A DNA stretch of 64,000 bases from Bacillus alkalisoli (GCF_002797415.1 NZ_KZ454944.1:1382665-1446664); one strand, 5' to 3'; positions 52,143 through 61,768 are shown, numbered from the stretch's first letter. The notes: a model not told the origin generated them from the sequence alone. Translations and numbers: made by a program.

Positions 52143-52986
52143 GTTGGACCGGTGTTCCTTCAGCTGTTTCAAATACAATGAAGACGTGCGTTTTATCAGT
52201 AGAAAACAGTAATAACGGAATGGAACTCCCAATCGGGGGGACAATCTGGCCATTATACGTTTTTACTCCTAAAAAATATTCTTTATATAATCCTTCCCAA
52301 AGCTTTCCGATGATCTCTTGCGTTTTTTCATACGTAAAGGTAGGGAAAGCTTTTTTGTTATATTCTTGTAATTGTAGTAATGAAATGGCATCATATTTAT
52401 TTCTCTCAATGTTAAAATAATCAATTGCTTTGTTCCAAGAAAACATTAATTGTTGTTCGGTCACTTTATTTAACACTTGCTGCCACTCTTTTTGCTCATT
52501 GTTTTCAGGTTCTTTAAACGCTTGCAATGGAGAAAAGGATGAATCGATGACATATAAATAATCACTACTCATGGATTGGGCGCTTGTGATTTTATCTTCA
52601 TCATAATGAATTTCCGCGTGGTGAAACGAAATAGATTGAAAGAAGCTACTGTCTTCTCCGTGAATGGAAGCGTATTGACTTAACCCCTGTTTTTCATCCT
52701 TCCAATCAGACAAAATAGCTTTTAATCTTCCATCTGCAAATAACAAAGATATATCTTGTCGCAAGTATACGGGTATGGAAGACGACGAAGTGACTTCCCA
52801 ATTCACGATATATTCATCATTATCTTTCTCATCCATTAACGAAAACTTTGTTGAAGCCTCTTTAATAATAACGGAAGAATCAATAGGAAAAAAAATAATA
52901 CTCTCCTCGACAATCTCTTGATTTGAATAAATGAAGTAGAAAACAAAGAGAGTACTAATAAGTATTATGACGCTAGATTTACGCAT
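52117..52986 (-). CDS. Hypothetical exported or membrane-anchored protein
   Basis: A 289-residue protein from the ATG at 52986. One N-terminal hydrophobic helix (VIILISTLFVFYFIY) anchors or exports it. The rest is a soluble domain with no motif I recognise (it includes KEPENNEQKEWQQVLNKVTE and VKTYNGQIVPPIGSSIPLLL). The ribosome binding site is weak (TGGAAGTG). Its 3' end overlaps gluP by 26 bases, with no terminator between. Confidence 0.7.
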   Translation of the reverse strand: MRKSSVIILISTLFVFYFIYSNQEIVEESIIFFPIDSSVIIKEASTKFSLMDEKDNDEYIVNWEVTSSSSIPVYLRQDISLLFADGRLKAILSDWKDEKQGLSQYASIHGEDSSFFQSISFHHAEIHYDEDKITSAQSMSSDYLYVIDSSFSPLQAFKEPENNEQKEWQQVLNKVTEQQLMFSWNKAIDYFNIERNKYDAISLLQLQEYNKKAFPTFTYEKTQEIIGKLWEGLYKEYFLGVKTYNGQIVPPIGSSIPLLLFSTDKTHVFIVFETAEGTPVQLIQKISYD

Positions 52987-53062
52987 ATATGATGCACTTC
53001 CATTCAAAATAATATTGATGATAAAAATTAAAAATTGCACATTCTTTAATAATCTTTATAAA

Positions 53063-53217
53063 TTAATCAGTTTCATAATTACGGTTCGTTAAATGTAAAA
53101 CGAATATTTTAGTGTAATACAAGATAATATGTTCGTTTTAATAAGGTGTTATAAAACAAAAATACGATACTATCATTCGTTTTTCGTATAGTAGTCATAC
53201 ATTATGAAACCGACTCA
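53063..53217 (+). repeat. AT-rich inverted-repeat element, full copy H
   Basis: AATCAGTTTCATAATTACGG and the complement of GAGTCGGTTTCATAATGTAT flank arms with ACGAAT and ATTCGTTTTTCG. The internal sequence is shared with copy G (ATAATATGTTCGTTTTAATA). Together with the following GC-rich copy 6 it makes up most of the 579-base gap 52987-53565. Confidence 0.88.
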
Positions 53218-53281
53218 AATATCAAATAATTAAAGTACAATCTTTAATTCAGTTCGAATTTAAGCGTTGTTAATAGAGACC

Positions 53282-53413
53282 AATGTTGATTTCAGCTGTA
53301 GGTGTGAGACTCGCGGGAAAGCGCGTCAAGGGAGACCCCACAGGCGCTGATGCGCCGAGGAGGCTCCCGCGACCGCCCGTGGAAAGCGAACACCTACAGC
53401 TGAAATCAACATT
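53282..53413 (+). repeat. GC-rich structured repeat, copy 6
   Basis: Perfect 24-base terminal inverted repeat starting AATGTTGATTTCAGCTGTAG, complemented exactly at 53390-53413. The core has GGGAGACCCCACAGGCGC, TGCGCCGAGGAGGCTCCCGC and CCGTGGAAAGCGAA. Its outer arm differs from those of copies 2, 4 and 5 yet pairs perfectly. Confidence 0.93.
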
Positions 53414-53565
53414 TAGTACTCTTGTATTATTTAAATTGTAAAGTAAATACAAGTTAATTGAAGCTTGTCTTCCATTATATGTTCATCAATCTGCATATAT
53501 GATGTATGTTTTTCCACCTTAAAGCAAAAAATGGAGAGAGATGAAGCGAATGGGAGGAATCCATC

Positions 53566-55029
53566 TTGGTATGGGAAAAGCCTACTAGAAAAATGACGGG
53601 AAATTTTGAACGCGATGTAGAGTATCTAAAAGAAAGACTCGCGGTCGATAAAAGTTTTGACTTAATCTATTTAGACTTGTATTACGCAGGGCGTAAAGTT
53701 GGTTTATTTTTAGTTGATGGCTTCGGTAAAGACGAAGTGATGCTTTTTATCATGAAATTTTTATCTGATTTAACTCCAGAACAACTAGAAGAAGAACCTC
53801 TTGAAAAGTTGTTAAAAAAGTACATACCTTATGTGGAGTTAGACGAGGAAGATGACTTAGAAAGAGTAGTAGACCAAGTGTTAGCAGGTCCAACTGCAAT
53901 GGTAATTGAAGGATTAAGTAAAGTCGTCATTATTGACGCGCGTACATATCCTGTACGCGGACCAGAAGAACCAGACACGGAAAGAGTTGTACGTGGATCA
54001 CGAGACGGTTTTGTAGAGACGCTCGTATTTAACTGTGCATTAGTTCGTCGTAGAGTTCGTGACAGTTCGCTACGAATGGAGTATATGCAAGTTGGAAGAA
54101 GGTCCAAAACGGATATTAGTATATGTTATTTAGAAGATATTGCAGATCATGCAAATGTGGAAGAAATAAAAGAATCGATTAAGAAAATTGATACAGATGG
54201 TTTACCGATGGGAGAAAAAACAGTAGATGAATTTGTCGGTGGACGCCATTGGAATCCTTATCCAACAGTAAGGTATACGGAAAGACCAGATACTGCAGCA
54301 ACTCATTTGTTTGAAGGGCATGTACTTGTAATGGTGGATGGATCCCCAAGTGTGATAATAGCGCCAACTACCTTTTGGCATCATTTACAACATGCTGAAG
54401 AGTATCGAAATAAACCAGTGGTTGGTGCGTATTTAAGATTTGTAAGATTTATTGCCGTATGGTCTTCTTTATTTATTTTACCATTATGGTATTTATTTGC
54501 TATTAACCCTTCGTTACTTCCAGAACAACTATCTTATATAGGTCCTTCTGAACAAGGTACTGTTCCGTTGTTTGCACAGATAATGATTATTGAAGTCGGT
54601 ATGGACATGCTTCGAATGGCCGCCATTCATACCCCGTCAGCACTTGCCACTGCACTTGGACTTGTTGCGGCCATTTTGATTGGAGATGTGGCTGTTACGG
54701 TTGGGTTGTTTGTCCCAGAGATTATTCTCTACTTAGCAATTGCTGCCATCGGTACATTCTCTACACCTAGTTATGAATTAAGTTTAGCCAATAGGCTTGT
54801 AAGGATAGTACTATTAATTGTAACGGCGTTATTCGGAATAAACGGATTAATAATTAGTTTTGTCGTGTTAATTATATTCTTAGCGAGAATGAAGTCTTAC
54901 TCCATTCCTTATTTGTGGCCGTTCATACCGTTTGATTCCCATGCGTTCCGAGACGTGCTTGTACGCTCACCAATACCATTAAAACACAAACGCCCAACAG
55001 TCCTACACCCAGAAGACCCAGATCGATAA
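53566..55029 (+). CDS. GerA-family spore protein, SpoVAF-like
   Basis: A 487-residue membrane protein. The soluble N-terminal half contains the GerA-family boxes DARTYPVRGPEEPDTERVVR and GSRDGFVETL, followed by about five membrane segments from residue 285 on, including PSALATALGLVAAILIGDVA. TTG start with GGGAGGA 7 bases upstream. The combination suggests SpoVAF or a GerA A-subunit; no B or C subunit gene is next to it, which favours SpoVAF. It implies an endospore former. Confidence 0.85.
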   Translation: MVWEKPTRKMTGNFERDVEYLKERLAVDKSFDLIYLDLYYAGRKVGLFLVDGFGKDEVMLFIMKFLSDLTPEQLEEEPLEKLLKKYIPYVELDEEDDLERVVDQVLAGPTAMVIEGLSKVVIIDARTYPVRGPEEPDTERVVRGSRDGFVETLVFNCALVRRRVRDSSLRMEYMQVGRRSKTDISICYLEDIADHANVEEIKESIKKIDTDGLPMGEKTVDEFVGGRHWNPYPTVRYTERPDTAATHLFEGHVLVMVDGSPSVIIAPTTFWHHLQHAEEYRNKPVVGAYLRFVRFIAVWSSLFILPLWYLFAINPSLLPEQLSYIGPSEQGTVPLFAQIMIIEVGMDMLRMAAIHTPSALATALGLVAAILIGDVAVTVGLFVPEIILYLAIAAIGTFSTPSYELSLANRLVRIVLLIVTALFGINGLIISFVVLIIFLARMKSYSIPYLWPFIPFDSHAFRDVLVRSPIPLKHKRPTVLHPEDPDR

Positions 55030-55040
55030 TATACTATCAG

Positions 55041-55075
55041 AAAAGCCGTTATTCCAGATTAACGGCTTTTCTTTA
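55041..55075 (+). terminator. Terminator of the spoVAF-like gene
   Basis: AAAAGCCGTTA pairs with TAACGGCTTTT around TTCCAGAT. Confidence 0.92.
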
Positions 55076-55108
55076 TGTGAAATTGACAAACAAGATGGTT
55101 ATTTAGGT

Positions 55109-55151
55109 TCGTCCGCGGAAAGCGAGCGGATTTTATCAAATTTCAACAGTT
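55109..55151 (+). repeat. GC-rich repeat, 3' remnant (copy 7)
   Basis: GTCCGCGGAAAGCGAGCGGA followed by TTTATCAAATTTCAACAG equals the last part of the GC-rich element (CCCGCGGAAAGCGAA..AAATCAACAG); the rest is gone. Confidence 0.7.
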
Positions 55152-55250
55152 TCACAAACAAGATCATTTCATAAAAGCTTCACTTGATTTGTCTTTGTAA
55201 TCCTTTATACTATAATAGAAATTATTTCTTCTTAAATAAGGGTGGACATT

Positions 55251-55442
55251 ATGAAATCAATCGTTGATGTCAGGAAGCTGTTGACTAAATATGGAGCTTT
55301 TATATATATTGGCGATAAAAAAGCAGATCTCGAATTAATGGAAGACGAAATAAGAGAACTATATCGCTCTAACGTCTTAGATGCCTCCGACTTTCAATCA
55401 GCAATGATCATTATTAGAAGTGAACTAGCAAAACATACATAA
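55251..55442 (+). CDS. yqgQ: DUF910-family protein YqgQ
   Basis: A 63-residue helical protein from the ATG at 55251 (AAGGGTGGA upstream). Motifs LLTKYGAFIYIGDKKADLEL and ELYRSNVLDASDFQSAM are typical of YqgQ. It lies 21 bases before glcK, as in B. subtilis, so they are cotranscribed from a promoter with TATAAT near 55211. Function unknown. Confidence 0.9.
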   Translation: MKSIVDVRKLLTKYGAFIYIGDKKADLELMEDEIRELYRSNVLDASDFQSAMIIIRSELAKHT

Positions 55443-55463
55443 AAAGAATAGGTGATTACACAA

Positions 55464-56426
55464 ATGGAAAAGAAATGGTTAGTAGGCGTAGATTTAGGTG
55501 GAACTACAATAAAGATGGCTTTTATTAGTCAATACGGAGAAATCGTACATAAATGGGAAATCCCCACAAACATCAGTGAAGCAGGAAAACATATAACTAC
55601 AGACATAGCCAAAGCACTAGATAAAAAATTAGATGAGTTAAATGAATCGAAAAAAAGATTACAAGCGATTGGAATGGGAGCACCTGGTCCTGTCAACATG
55701 AGTACCGGTTTAATTTATGAAGCTGTAAACTTAGGTTGGAAAGATTACCCTTTACAAGATTTACTAGAAGTAGAAACAGGACTTCCAGTTGTAGTAGACA
55801 ATGATGCAAACTTAGCTGCAATCGGTGAAATGTGGAAAGGTGCTGGTGACGGCTCCAAAGACTTAATTTGTGTAACACTGGGAACTGGAGTTGGAGGCGG
55901 GATTATAAGTAATGGTGAAGTCGTTCATGGAATAAACGGTGCAGGTGGAGAGATTGGACATATTGCGGTAACAGCTGAAGGTGGAGCACCATGTAATTGT
56001 GGAAAAACAGGTTGTTTAGAAACAGTAGCTTCCGCAACAGGAATAGTTCGTATTGCCAAAGAAAACATCGAAGCAAATCCAACATCCCGTCTAGCAGAGG
56101 AAGCTTCCAATAAAGGACTATCAGCAAAACTAATATTCGAATTAGCAAAAGAAAATGAGCCAATCGCTCAAAGTGTTATTGACCATATTGCAAGTCATCT
56201 AGGATTGGCATTAGCTAACTTAGCTAACGCATTAAATCCAGAAAAAATTGTCATCGGTGGAGGAGTTTCTCGAGCTGGAGATACTATTTTAAATCCAGTA
56301 ATAAAACATTTTGAAAAACATTTATTCCCGCGTACGAAAGTAGGAGTTCAAGTTGCGTTAGCGACACTTGGTAACGACGCTGGAGTTATAGGAGCAGCTT
56401 ATTTAGCTAAAACAAAAATAAAATAA
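55464..56426 (+). CDS. glcK: ROK-family glucokinase
   Basis: A glucose kinase of 320 residues from ATG at 55464 (AATAGGTG upstream). ATP motif [12 protein letters not shown], sugar-binding [13 protein letters not shown], and the ROK zinc signature [11 protein letters not shown] with the preceding GEIGHIAV are intact. It feeds free glucose into glycolysis and shares a transcript with yqgQ. Confidence 0.95.
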   Translation: MEKKWLVGVDLGGTTIKMAFISQYGEIVHKWEIPTNISEAGKHITTDIAKALDKKLDELNESKKRLQAIGMGAPGPVNMSTGLIYEAVNLGWKDYPLQDLLEVETGLPVVVDNDANLAAIGEMWKGAGDGSKDLICVTLGTGVGGGIISNGEVVHGINGAGGEIGHIAVTAEGGAPCNCGKTGCLETVASATGIVRIAKENIEANPTSRLAEEASNKGLSAKLIFELAKENEPIAQSVIDHIASHLGLALANLANALNPEKIVIGGGVSRAGDTILNPVIKHFEKHLFPRTKVGVQVALATLGNDAGVIGAAYLAKTKIK

Positions 56427-56828
56427 TACGTAGCGTTTTGTATTTATAGAAATTGGGTAAATACCCGTAGCGCATGAAATTGGAGAAGAAACTTCGGCGA
56501 TTAACTGAAGTTTCTCTTTTTAATTGTGGATATATGGTCAAAAATATAGTACACAAAACGAATTAATATGTAATAGTAAAATATTGTGTTATTTTCTGAA
56601 AATTTAAACATTAATATTCTTTGAAACTTTTTTTCGCGCCATTCGTCTATGTATATATGAAAGATTAATAGGAAATTATATCATTATACTTTTTTGTTAT
56701 GAATTTACCATTGATTTTTTGTGAAAAAAGTTTTAAGATACGTTATGTCTATTTTTTCTTCATCCTAATATTTGGTAGTGGGTGAGTAGACGTGTTCTTT
56801 TCGTTTTTTAAAGGGAGGTTTAACATAC
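56427..56828 (+). other. Intergenic region glcK-ltaS
   Basis: A terminator for glcK (GAAACTTC with GAAGTTTC, 56484-56522, then CTTTTT) occupies the first part. The remaining 300 bases are AT-rich; apart from the GGGAGG ribosome binding site of ltaS I see no gene, repeat or clear operator. Confidence 0.7.
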
Positions 56829-58733
56829 ATGAATAAAAATATAAAAACGAATATTCCATTCATCCTAATAGCTGTAATGCTGTTATGGATAAAAACCTAT
56901 TTTGTATATAAAGTAAGCTTTGATATTGCAATTGAATCTATAAAACAGGAATTTATCTTGTTTATTAATCCGTTAAGCTTTATTTTATTAATCTTAGGAT
57001 TAGCACTATTTATGAGTGAAAAGTCCGCAAAGCGTTACATTATTATTACAAGCTTTATTGTAACGTTCGTTTTATACGCAAATGCAGTGTATTACAGGTT
57101 CTTTAACGACTTTATTACGATTCCGTTATTATTCCAGACTAGCAACATGGCTGACCTTGGAAGTAGTGTAACAGAATTAATGAAGCCGATTGACCTATTA
57201 ATGTTTATTGATGTAGTGATCTTAATCGCACTCGCTAAATGGACTCCTAAGTTTGTTACATTAACTACTTGGAGACCAAAAGTTCGAAAAATGTATTTCT
57301 TATCGATTGTAGGTGTTTTCTTATTTAACTTAGGTTTAGCAGAAACAGAACGCCCGCAATTATTAACAAGAACGTTTGACCGCGAAATCTTAGTAAAGAA
57401 TTTAGGAACATACAACTATCACGTATATGATGCATTATTACAAACTAAGACAAAAGCACAGCGTGCACTTGCAGATGGTAGTGAATTAGTAGAAATTCAA
57501 AACTATATTAATGCTAAATATAAACAACCTAATCCTGATTATTATGGTATTGCAGAAGGTAAAAATGTAATTATTGTCAAAATGGAATCTGTACAAAGTT
57601 TTGTTATAGATAACGAAATTAATGGTCAACCAATTACACCTTTTTTAAATGATCTGAAAAATTCAAGTTATTATTTTGAAAATTTTTATCACCAAACTGC
57701 ACAAGGTAAAACTTCCGATTCAGAGTTCTTGTTAGATAATTCTTTATATCCATTAGGACGCGGTGCCGTATTCTTTACGCACGCAACAAATGATTACCAC
57801 ACAGCTACACCTAATGAAATTAAAGAAAAAGGATACTACCCTGTAACATTCCATGCAAATAATCAAAGTTTCTGGAATCGTGATGTTATGTACCGATCAT
57901 TAGGGTATGAGCATTTCTATGAAATTAATGATTACGATGTAAATGAAGAAAATTCAGTTGGTTGGGGTTTGAAAGATATAGATTTCTTTAAGCAATCTAT
58001 TCCTTATATGAAAGAGTTACAGCAACCATTTTATGCGAAATTCATATCCCTTACAAATCACTTCCCGTTTGTTTTAGACGAAGAAGATCGTTTTGTGGAT
58101 GAATTTGATTCGAATAGTAGAACGTTAAATCGTTATTTTCCAACAGTACGTTATATGGATGAAGCTATAAAAGAGTTCTTTAACGAGTTAAAAGAAGCGG
58201 GTCTATATGAAGACTCCTTGATAATTATTTATGGTGATCATTATGGAATCTCTGAAAACCATAATGATGCAATGAGCAAATACTTGGATAAAGAAATCCG
58301 TCCATTTGAGGTAGCACAATTACAACAAGTACCAATGTTCATTCACATTCCAGGTGTAACGGATGTAGATGCGAAGCAATTTGATACAGTTGCAGCTCAA
58401 ATTGATTTAAAACCAACTATAAAACATTTACTCGGTATGGAAACAAAACATGATATACAATTCGGTGAAGATTTATTAGCGAAAGATCGTAGTGAGTTTA
58501 TTGTGTTCCGTGACGGTAGCTTCATTACGGAAGAGTTAATATACTCTAAAGGTATTTGTTACGATAAGAGCACGGAAGAAGAAACAGATGAAGAATCATG
58601 TGAACCATATAAAGATAGAGTAAAACAAGAATTAAGCTACTCAGACAAAATTATATACGGTGACTTACTTCGTTTCTTTGACGGAACAACCATCCTTATG
58701 GATGCTCATGAGAATGAAGTAATTGCTGATTAA
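56829..58733 (+). CDS. yqgS: Lipoteichoic acid synthase (LtaS/YqgS family)
   Basis: A 634-residue membrane enzyme transferring glycerol phosphate from phosphatidylglycerol. Five N-terminal membrane segments (about 7-185) precede an extracellular sulfatase-fold domain. The metal and catalytic residues are visible: Glu in IIVKMESVQS, nucleophile Thr in AQGKTSDSEFLLDNS, and Asp-His in IYGDHYGISENH. AAGGGAGG sets the ATG. In B. subtilis the copy at this place is YqgS, one of several paralogues. Confidence 0.94.
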   Translation: MNKNIKTNIPFILIAVMLLWIKTYFVYKVSFDIAIESIKQEFILFINPLSFILLILGLALFMSEKSAKRYIIITSFIVTFVLYANAVYYRFFNDFITIPLLFQTSNMADLGSSVTELMKPIDLLMFIDVVILIALAKWTPKFVTLTTWRPKVRKMYFLSIVGVFLFNLGLAETERPQLLTRTFDREILVKNLGTYNYHVYDALLQTKTKAQRALADGSELVEIQNYINAKYKQPNPDYYGIAEGKNVIIVKMESVQSFVIDNEINGQPITPFLNDLKNSSYYFENFYHQTAQGKTSDSEFLLDNSLYPLGRGAVFFTHATNDYHTATPNEIKEKGYYPVTFHANNQSFWNRDVMYRSLGYEHFYEINDYDVNEENSVGWGLKDIDFFKQSIPYMKELQQPFYAKFISLTNHFPFVLDEEDRFVDEFDSNSRTLNRYFPTVRYMDEAIKEFFNELKEAGLYEDSLIIIYGDHYGISENHNDAMSKYLDKEIRPFEVAQLQQVPMFIHIPGVTDVDAKQFDTVAAQIDLKPTIKHLLGMETKHDIQFGEDLLAKDRSEFIVFRDGSFITEELIYSKGICYDKSTEEETDEESCEPYKDRVKQELSYSDKIIYGDLLRFFDGTTILMDAHENEVIAD

Positions 58734-58743
58734 TATTAGTATT

Positions 58744-58776
58744 GAACCCCATTTCCTCGGAAATGGGGTTTTTTAT
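58744..58776 (+). terminator. Terminator of yqgS
   Basis: AACCCCATTTC pairs with GAAATGGGGTT, then TTTTT. Confidence 0.93.
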
Positions 58777-58849
58777 GTTCTCAAGTTCTTTTCTACATTT
58801 AACTTCATAGATTAGTAGCAGCATGCCTTTTTAGGAGGATTGAACATAT

Positions 58850-60037
58850 ATGAAAGTTAAAGTAAGAAAAGGAGATACTTTTTGGTACTATAGTAAGTTA
58901 TTCAAACTTCCACTCCAATTAATTTTAGATGCAAATAGCCAGATGAATCCAGATAATTTACAAATAGGGGCAGAAATTTCGATACCTGGGTATGAAGCGG
59001 TACATGTATCAAAACATAAATTAGAAACCATTCAAAGCTTCAGTCAAAAAACTCAACTGCCACTTGATAGTTTACAATTATTAAATCAATCATCACCAAA
59101 CTTAACAGACGTTACTAGCCTGTCCATGCCAAGACGTCTTATAGGTAACGAAATAAACATTGTGCAGAAAATGAACTCTGCTAACCTAGCAAAACACATT
59201 CAATATCTTGGAAAAATGTTTCCTTTTGTGAAAGTCGAAACGATAGGACATTCCGTCTTAGGTAAACCAATTCAGCATTTGCAAATAGGTCGAGGGAAAA
59301 AGAAAGTGCATTTCAACGGAAGTTTTCATGCGAATGAATGGATCACAACTGTCGTAATCATGAAGTTTCTAAATGATTACTTGCATTCACTAACAAACGC
59401 TACAATGGTTCGAAGTTTATATATGTCTCCGTTTTATGATGAAGTAACCTTATCCATTGTTCCGATGGTAAACCCAGATGGGGTTGATTTAGTTTTAAAT
59501 GGCTTACCAAAAGAAACAGAGTATTCCCAAAACGTCCAACGAATAAATAAAGGGTTAGATGAGTTTACAGCTTGGAAAGCAAATATCAGGGGTGTAGATT
59601 TAAATAATCAATATCCGGCCAATTGGGAGATAGAGAAAGAGCGTAAAATACCAAAGACTCCAGCTCCACGCGATTACCCTGGAGATGCACCGTTAACCGA
59701 ACCTGAAGCGCAAGCGATGGCGGAGTTAGCGCATAAAGAAAACTTTGACCGAGTTCTAGCCTTCCACACGCAAGGAGAAGAGTTTTACTGGGGCTATGAG
59801 GGCTTTGAACCAAACGTAAGTAGTAATTTAGCAAAGGAATTTGAAAGTGTTAGTTCGTATAAAGCAGTACAATATGTAGACAGTCATGCAGGCTACAAAG
59901 ATTGGTTCATAAAAGAATTTAAAAAACCCGGCTTTACACTTGAATTAGGTAAAGGTATTAACCCACTACCACTATCACACTTTCCAAGCGTATACAAGAA
60001 AACACTAGGAATCATGTTAGCGGCTTTATATATGTGA
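58850..60037 (+). CDS. yqgT: LysM-containing gamma-D-glutamyl-diamino acid peptidase (YqgT)
   Basis: A 395-residue cell wall or peptide-recycling enzyme. An N-terminal LysM (KVRKGDTFWYYSKLFKLPLQ, about 2-45) and a second weaker one (about 50-95) precede an M14 zinc carboxypeptidase domain: zinc ligands His-x-x-Glu in FHANEW, a later His in LAFHTQGEE, MVNPDGVDL, GVDLNNQYP, and catalytic Glu in TLELGKGINPL. It has no signal peptide. AGGAGG sets the ATG. The position matches yqgT. Confidence 0.92.
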   Translation: MKVKVRKGDTFWYYSKLFKLPLQLILDANSQMNPDNLQIGAEISIPGYEAVHVSKHKLETIQSFSQKTQLPLDSLQLLNQSSPNLTDVTSLSMPRRLIGNEINIVQKMNSANLAKHIQYLGKMFPFVKVETIGHSVLGKPIQHLQIGRGKKKVHFNGSFHANEWITTVVIMKFLNDYLHSLTNATMVRSLYMSPFYDEVTLSIVPMVNPDGVDLVLNGLPKETEYSQNVQRINKGLDEFTAWKANIRGVDLNNQYPANWEIEKERKIPKTPAPRDYPGDAPLTEPEAQAMAELAHKENFDRVLAFHTQGEEFYWGYEGFEPNVSSNLAKEFESVSSYKAVQYVDSHAGYKDWFIKEFKKPGFTLELGKGINPLPLSHFPSVYKKTLGIMLAALYM

Positions 60038-60059
60038 AACACTTTATATATGTGAAACA
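60024..60059 (+). repeat. 18-base tandem duplication across the yqgT stop
   Basis: CTTTATATATGTGAAACA occurs at 60024-60041 and immediately again at 60042-60059. The first copy contains the last codons and TGA of yqgT. Confidence 0.85.
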
Positions 60060-60110
60060 ATTTCTTAATTACTGTTCGTTTAGTAATTGTACATTATGAA
60101 ACTCACTCAT
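60056..60110 (+). repeat. AT-rich inverted-repeat element, internally deleted copy I
   Basis: CAATTTCTTAATTACTGTTC joins directly via GTTTAGTAATTGTACATTAT to the complement of GAGTGAGTTTCATAATG. It is the same deletion form as copy A, in inverse orientation. The rest of 60111-60265 holds nothing recognisable. Confidence 0.75.
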
Positions 60111-60265
60111 ATAAAATCATAAAAAAATATAAAGAGTCATAGTGCTTATAAGTCAAACATTTGATATATTCTTATATGCGCTTTTCTTTTTGCTTGAAAC
60201 GAAACTTTCTATGGTCCATAATCGTAATAAATGAAAAGCCCGTAGAGAAGGAGTTGATGTGAAAG

Positions 60266-61387
60266 TTGAAAAAATTTTTCTTCATACTCTTCTTTTTATT
60301 TTTAGTAAGCTGTGAATCTCAAGTAAATGAAATTGCTAAACCTTCATCGTCCATTCCTCCAAAAGAAAACATTAAAAAAAGCGGAAATTTTTACTCGTAT
60401 TTTAATGAAAAAATGTTCAAGCAACTAAAAATGTCGGAACATGATTTTATTGGTATAGTTGATTGGCTAGACAATGAAAGTGTACTAGTTTTACAAACTT
60501 CAAATCATTATTCAGTTGTGCAAACATTTAATATTTTCAGCGGAGAAATAAATGAAATATATCGTTCTACCTATCCAATAGTTCATCTTGAATTAAATAA
60601 AGAAGGAGATGTAGCAATCCATGAGGCAACATCGACCTTTGAAGCAACCATTGTAATTATTGAAAATAGTGGAAAAGAAAAACAGCGGTGGTCATTTCGT
60701 TCTAATGAAATCTTCTTTGCATGGAACGAGCAAAAACCTGAAATGTTAATTGTAACTACCTTTTTGGAAGATTGGACTTATGAGAGTATTACTATAAATA
60801 CGAATAAGAAAGTTATTGTGGAGGTTGAAGCACCTAACCCTTTTTTACATTGGTTAACATCGGAGGAATTGGGATATTTATATTGGGACTTTGATGAACC
60901 ATCATTATCCGCACCACTTTATAAATTTTCATATGAAAAAAAGGAACACGAACGGGTGTTAGAAAACATTGTTTCATTTCATAAAAGTGGTGAAGAGTTG
61001 TTAACACTACAATTAAATAATGAAGAGTACACGGAAGTTAGCATTTCCATAATGGACAATCAAAGCATGGAAATCAAGGCACAAACAGAATCACCAATAT
61101 TAACTATGTACTCTACCATTGTAGTACCACATGTAGATTTTAGTGAAAAAGATAATACTTATTATTTGATACTGCCATATGAAAGTGGTTCATTAGATAT
61201 GTATGATAGAGGATTTAAGTTAGTTTCATTATCGAAAGACGGTGAGCTTCATACAATACTTAATCAAGTAGAAAATAGGCCTTTTAAAATATCTCCTGGT
61301 GGAAACTTTGCGTTATTCGGATACCAATTAGAGCAAATTATAGATTTTCAGACGGAAACAATAGTAGAATTAGTTCATGTACAATAA
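60266..61387 (+). CDS. yqgU: Lipoprotein YqgU
   Basis: A 373-residue lipoprotein starting MKKFFFILFFLFLVSCESQV at TTG 60266; lipidated Cys16 in LVSC. The mature part shows repeated beta-rich segments (for example DWLDNESVLVLQTSNHYSVV), suggesting a beta-propeller. AAGGAG lies 12 bases upstream, slightly far. The position between yqgT and yqgV matches YqgU. Function unknown. Confidence 0.85.
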   Translation: MKKFFFILFFLFLVSCESQVNEIAKPSSSIPPKENIKKSGNFYSYFNEKMFKQLKMSEHDFIGIVDWLDNESVLVLQTSNHYSVVQTFNIFSGEINEIYRSTYPIVHLELNKEGDVAIHEATSTFEATIVIIENSGKEKQRWSFRSNEIFFAWNEQKPEMLIVTTFLEDWTYESITINTNKKVIVEVEAPNPFLHWLTSEELGYLYWDFDEPSLSAPLYKFSYEKKEHERVLENIVSFHKSGEELLTLQLNNEEYTEVSISIMDNQSMEIKAQTESPILTMYSTIVVPHVDFSEKDNTYYLILPYESGSLDMYDRGFKLVSLSKDGELHTILNQVENRPFKISPGGNFALFGYQLEQIIDFQTETIVELVHVQ

Positions 61388-61405
61388 TTAGTAGGAGGAA
61401 TTTAG

Positions 61406-61720
61406 ATGGCAATTGTTGATGTTACCATTATACCAATTGGAACGGAAGGACCTAGTGTAAGTAATTATGTAGCTGATATACAAAGAGTACTTAAAGGATA
61501 TGAAGAGGAAGGTAAGATTACTTACCAATTAACACCAATGAGCACATTAATAGAAGGAGATTTACAACAACTTTTCGAAGTAATTCAAACGATTCACGAA
61601 CTACCGTTTAACAAAGGAATTCAAAGAGTAGCAACAAACATACGTATTGATGATAGAAGAGACAAAAAGGCGACGATGCAAGAAAAGCTTTCTTCTGTAC
61701 AAAAGCATTTAAATGAGTAA
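61406..61720 (+). CDS. yqgV: MTH1187/YqgV-family protein
   Basis: A 104-residue ferredoxin-fold protein (VTIIPIGTEGPSVSNYVADI, then TYQLTPMSTLIEGDLQQLFE) of the MTH1187/YkoF-like family, some of whose members bind thiamine derivatives. AGGAGGAATTTAG sets the ATG. It follows yqgU by 18 bases, so the two are probably one operon, and ends at a strong terminator. Confidence 0.9.
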   Translation: MAIVDVTIIPIGTEGPSVSNYVADIQRVLKGYEEEGKITYQLTPMSTLIEGDLQQLFEVIQTIHELPFNKGIQRVATNIRIDDRRDKKATMQEKLSSVQKHLNE

Positions 61721-61726
61721 TGTAGA

Positions 61727-61762
61727 AAAGGAGAACTGGCAGCTGAGCCAATTCTCCTTTTC
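61727..61762. terminator. Terminator of yqgV (can also serve the minus strand)
   Basis: GGAGAACTGGC pairs with GCCAATTCTCC around AGCTGA; AAAAG and TTTTC flanks. Confidence 0.9.
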
Positions 61763-61768
61763 GTATTT

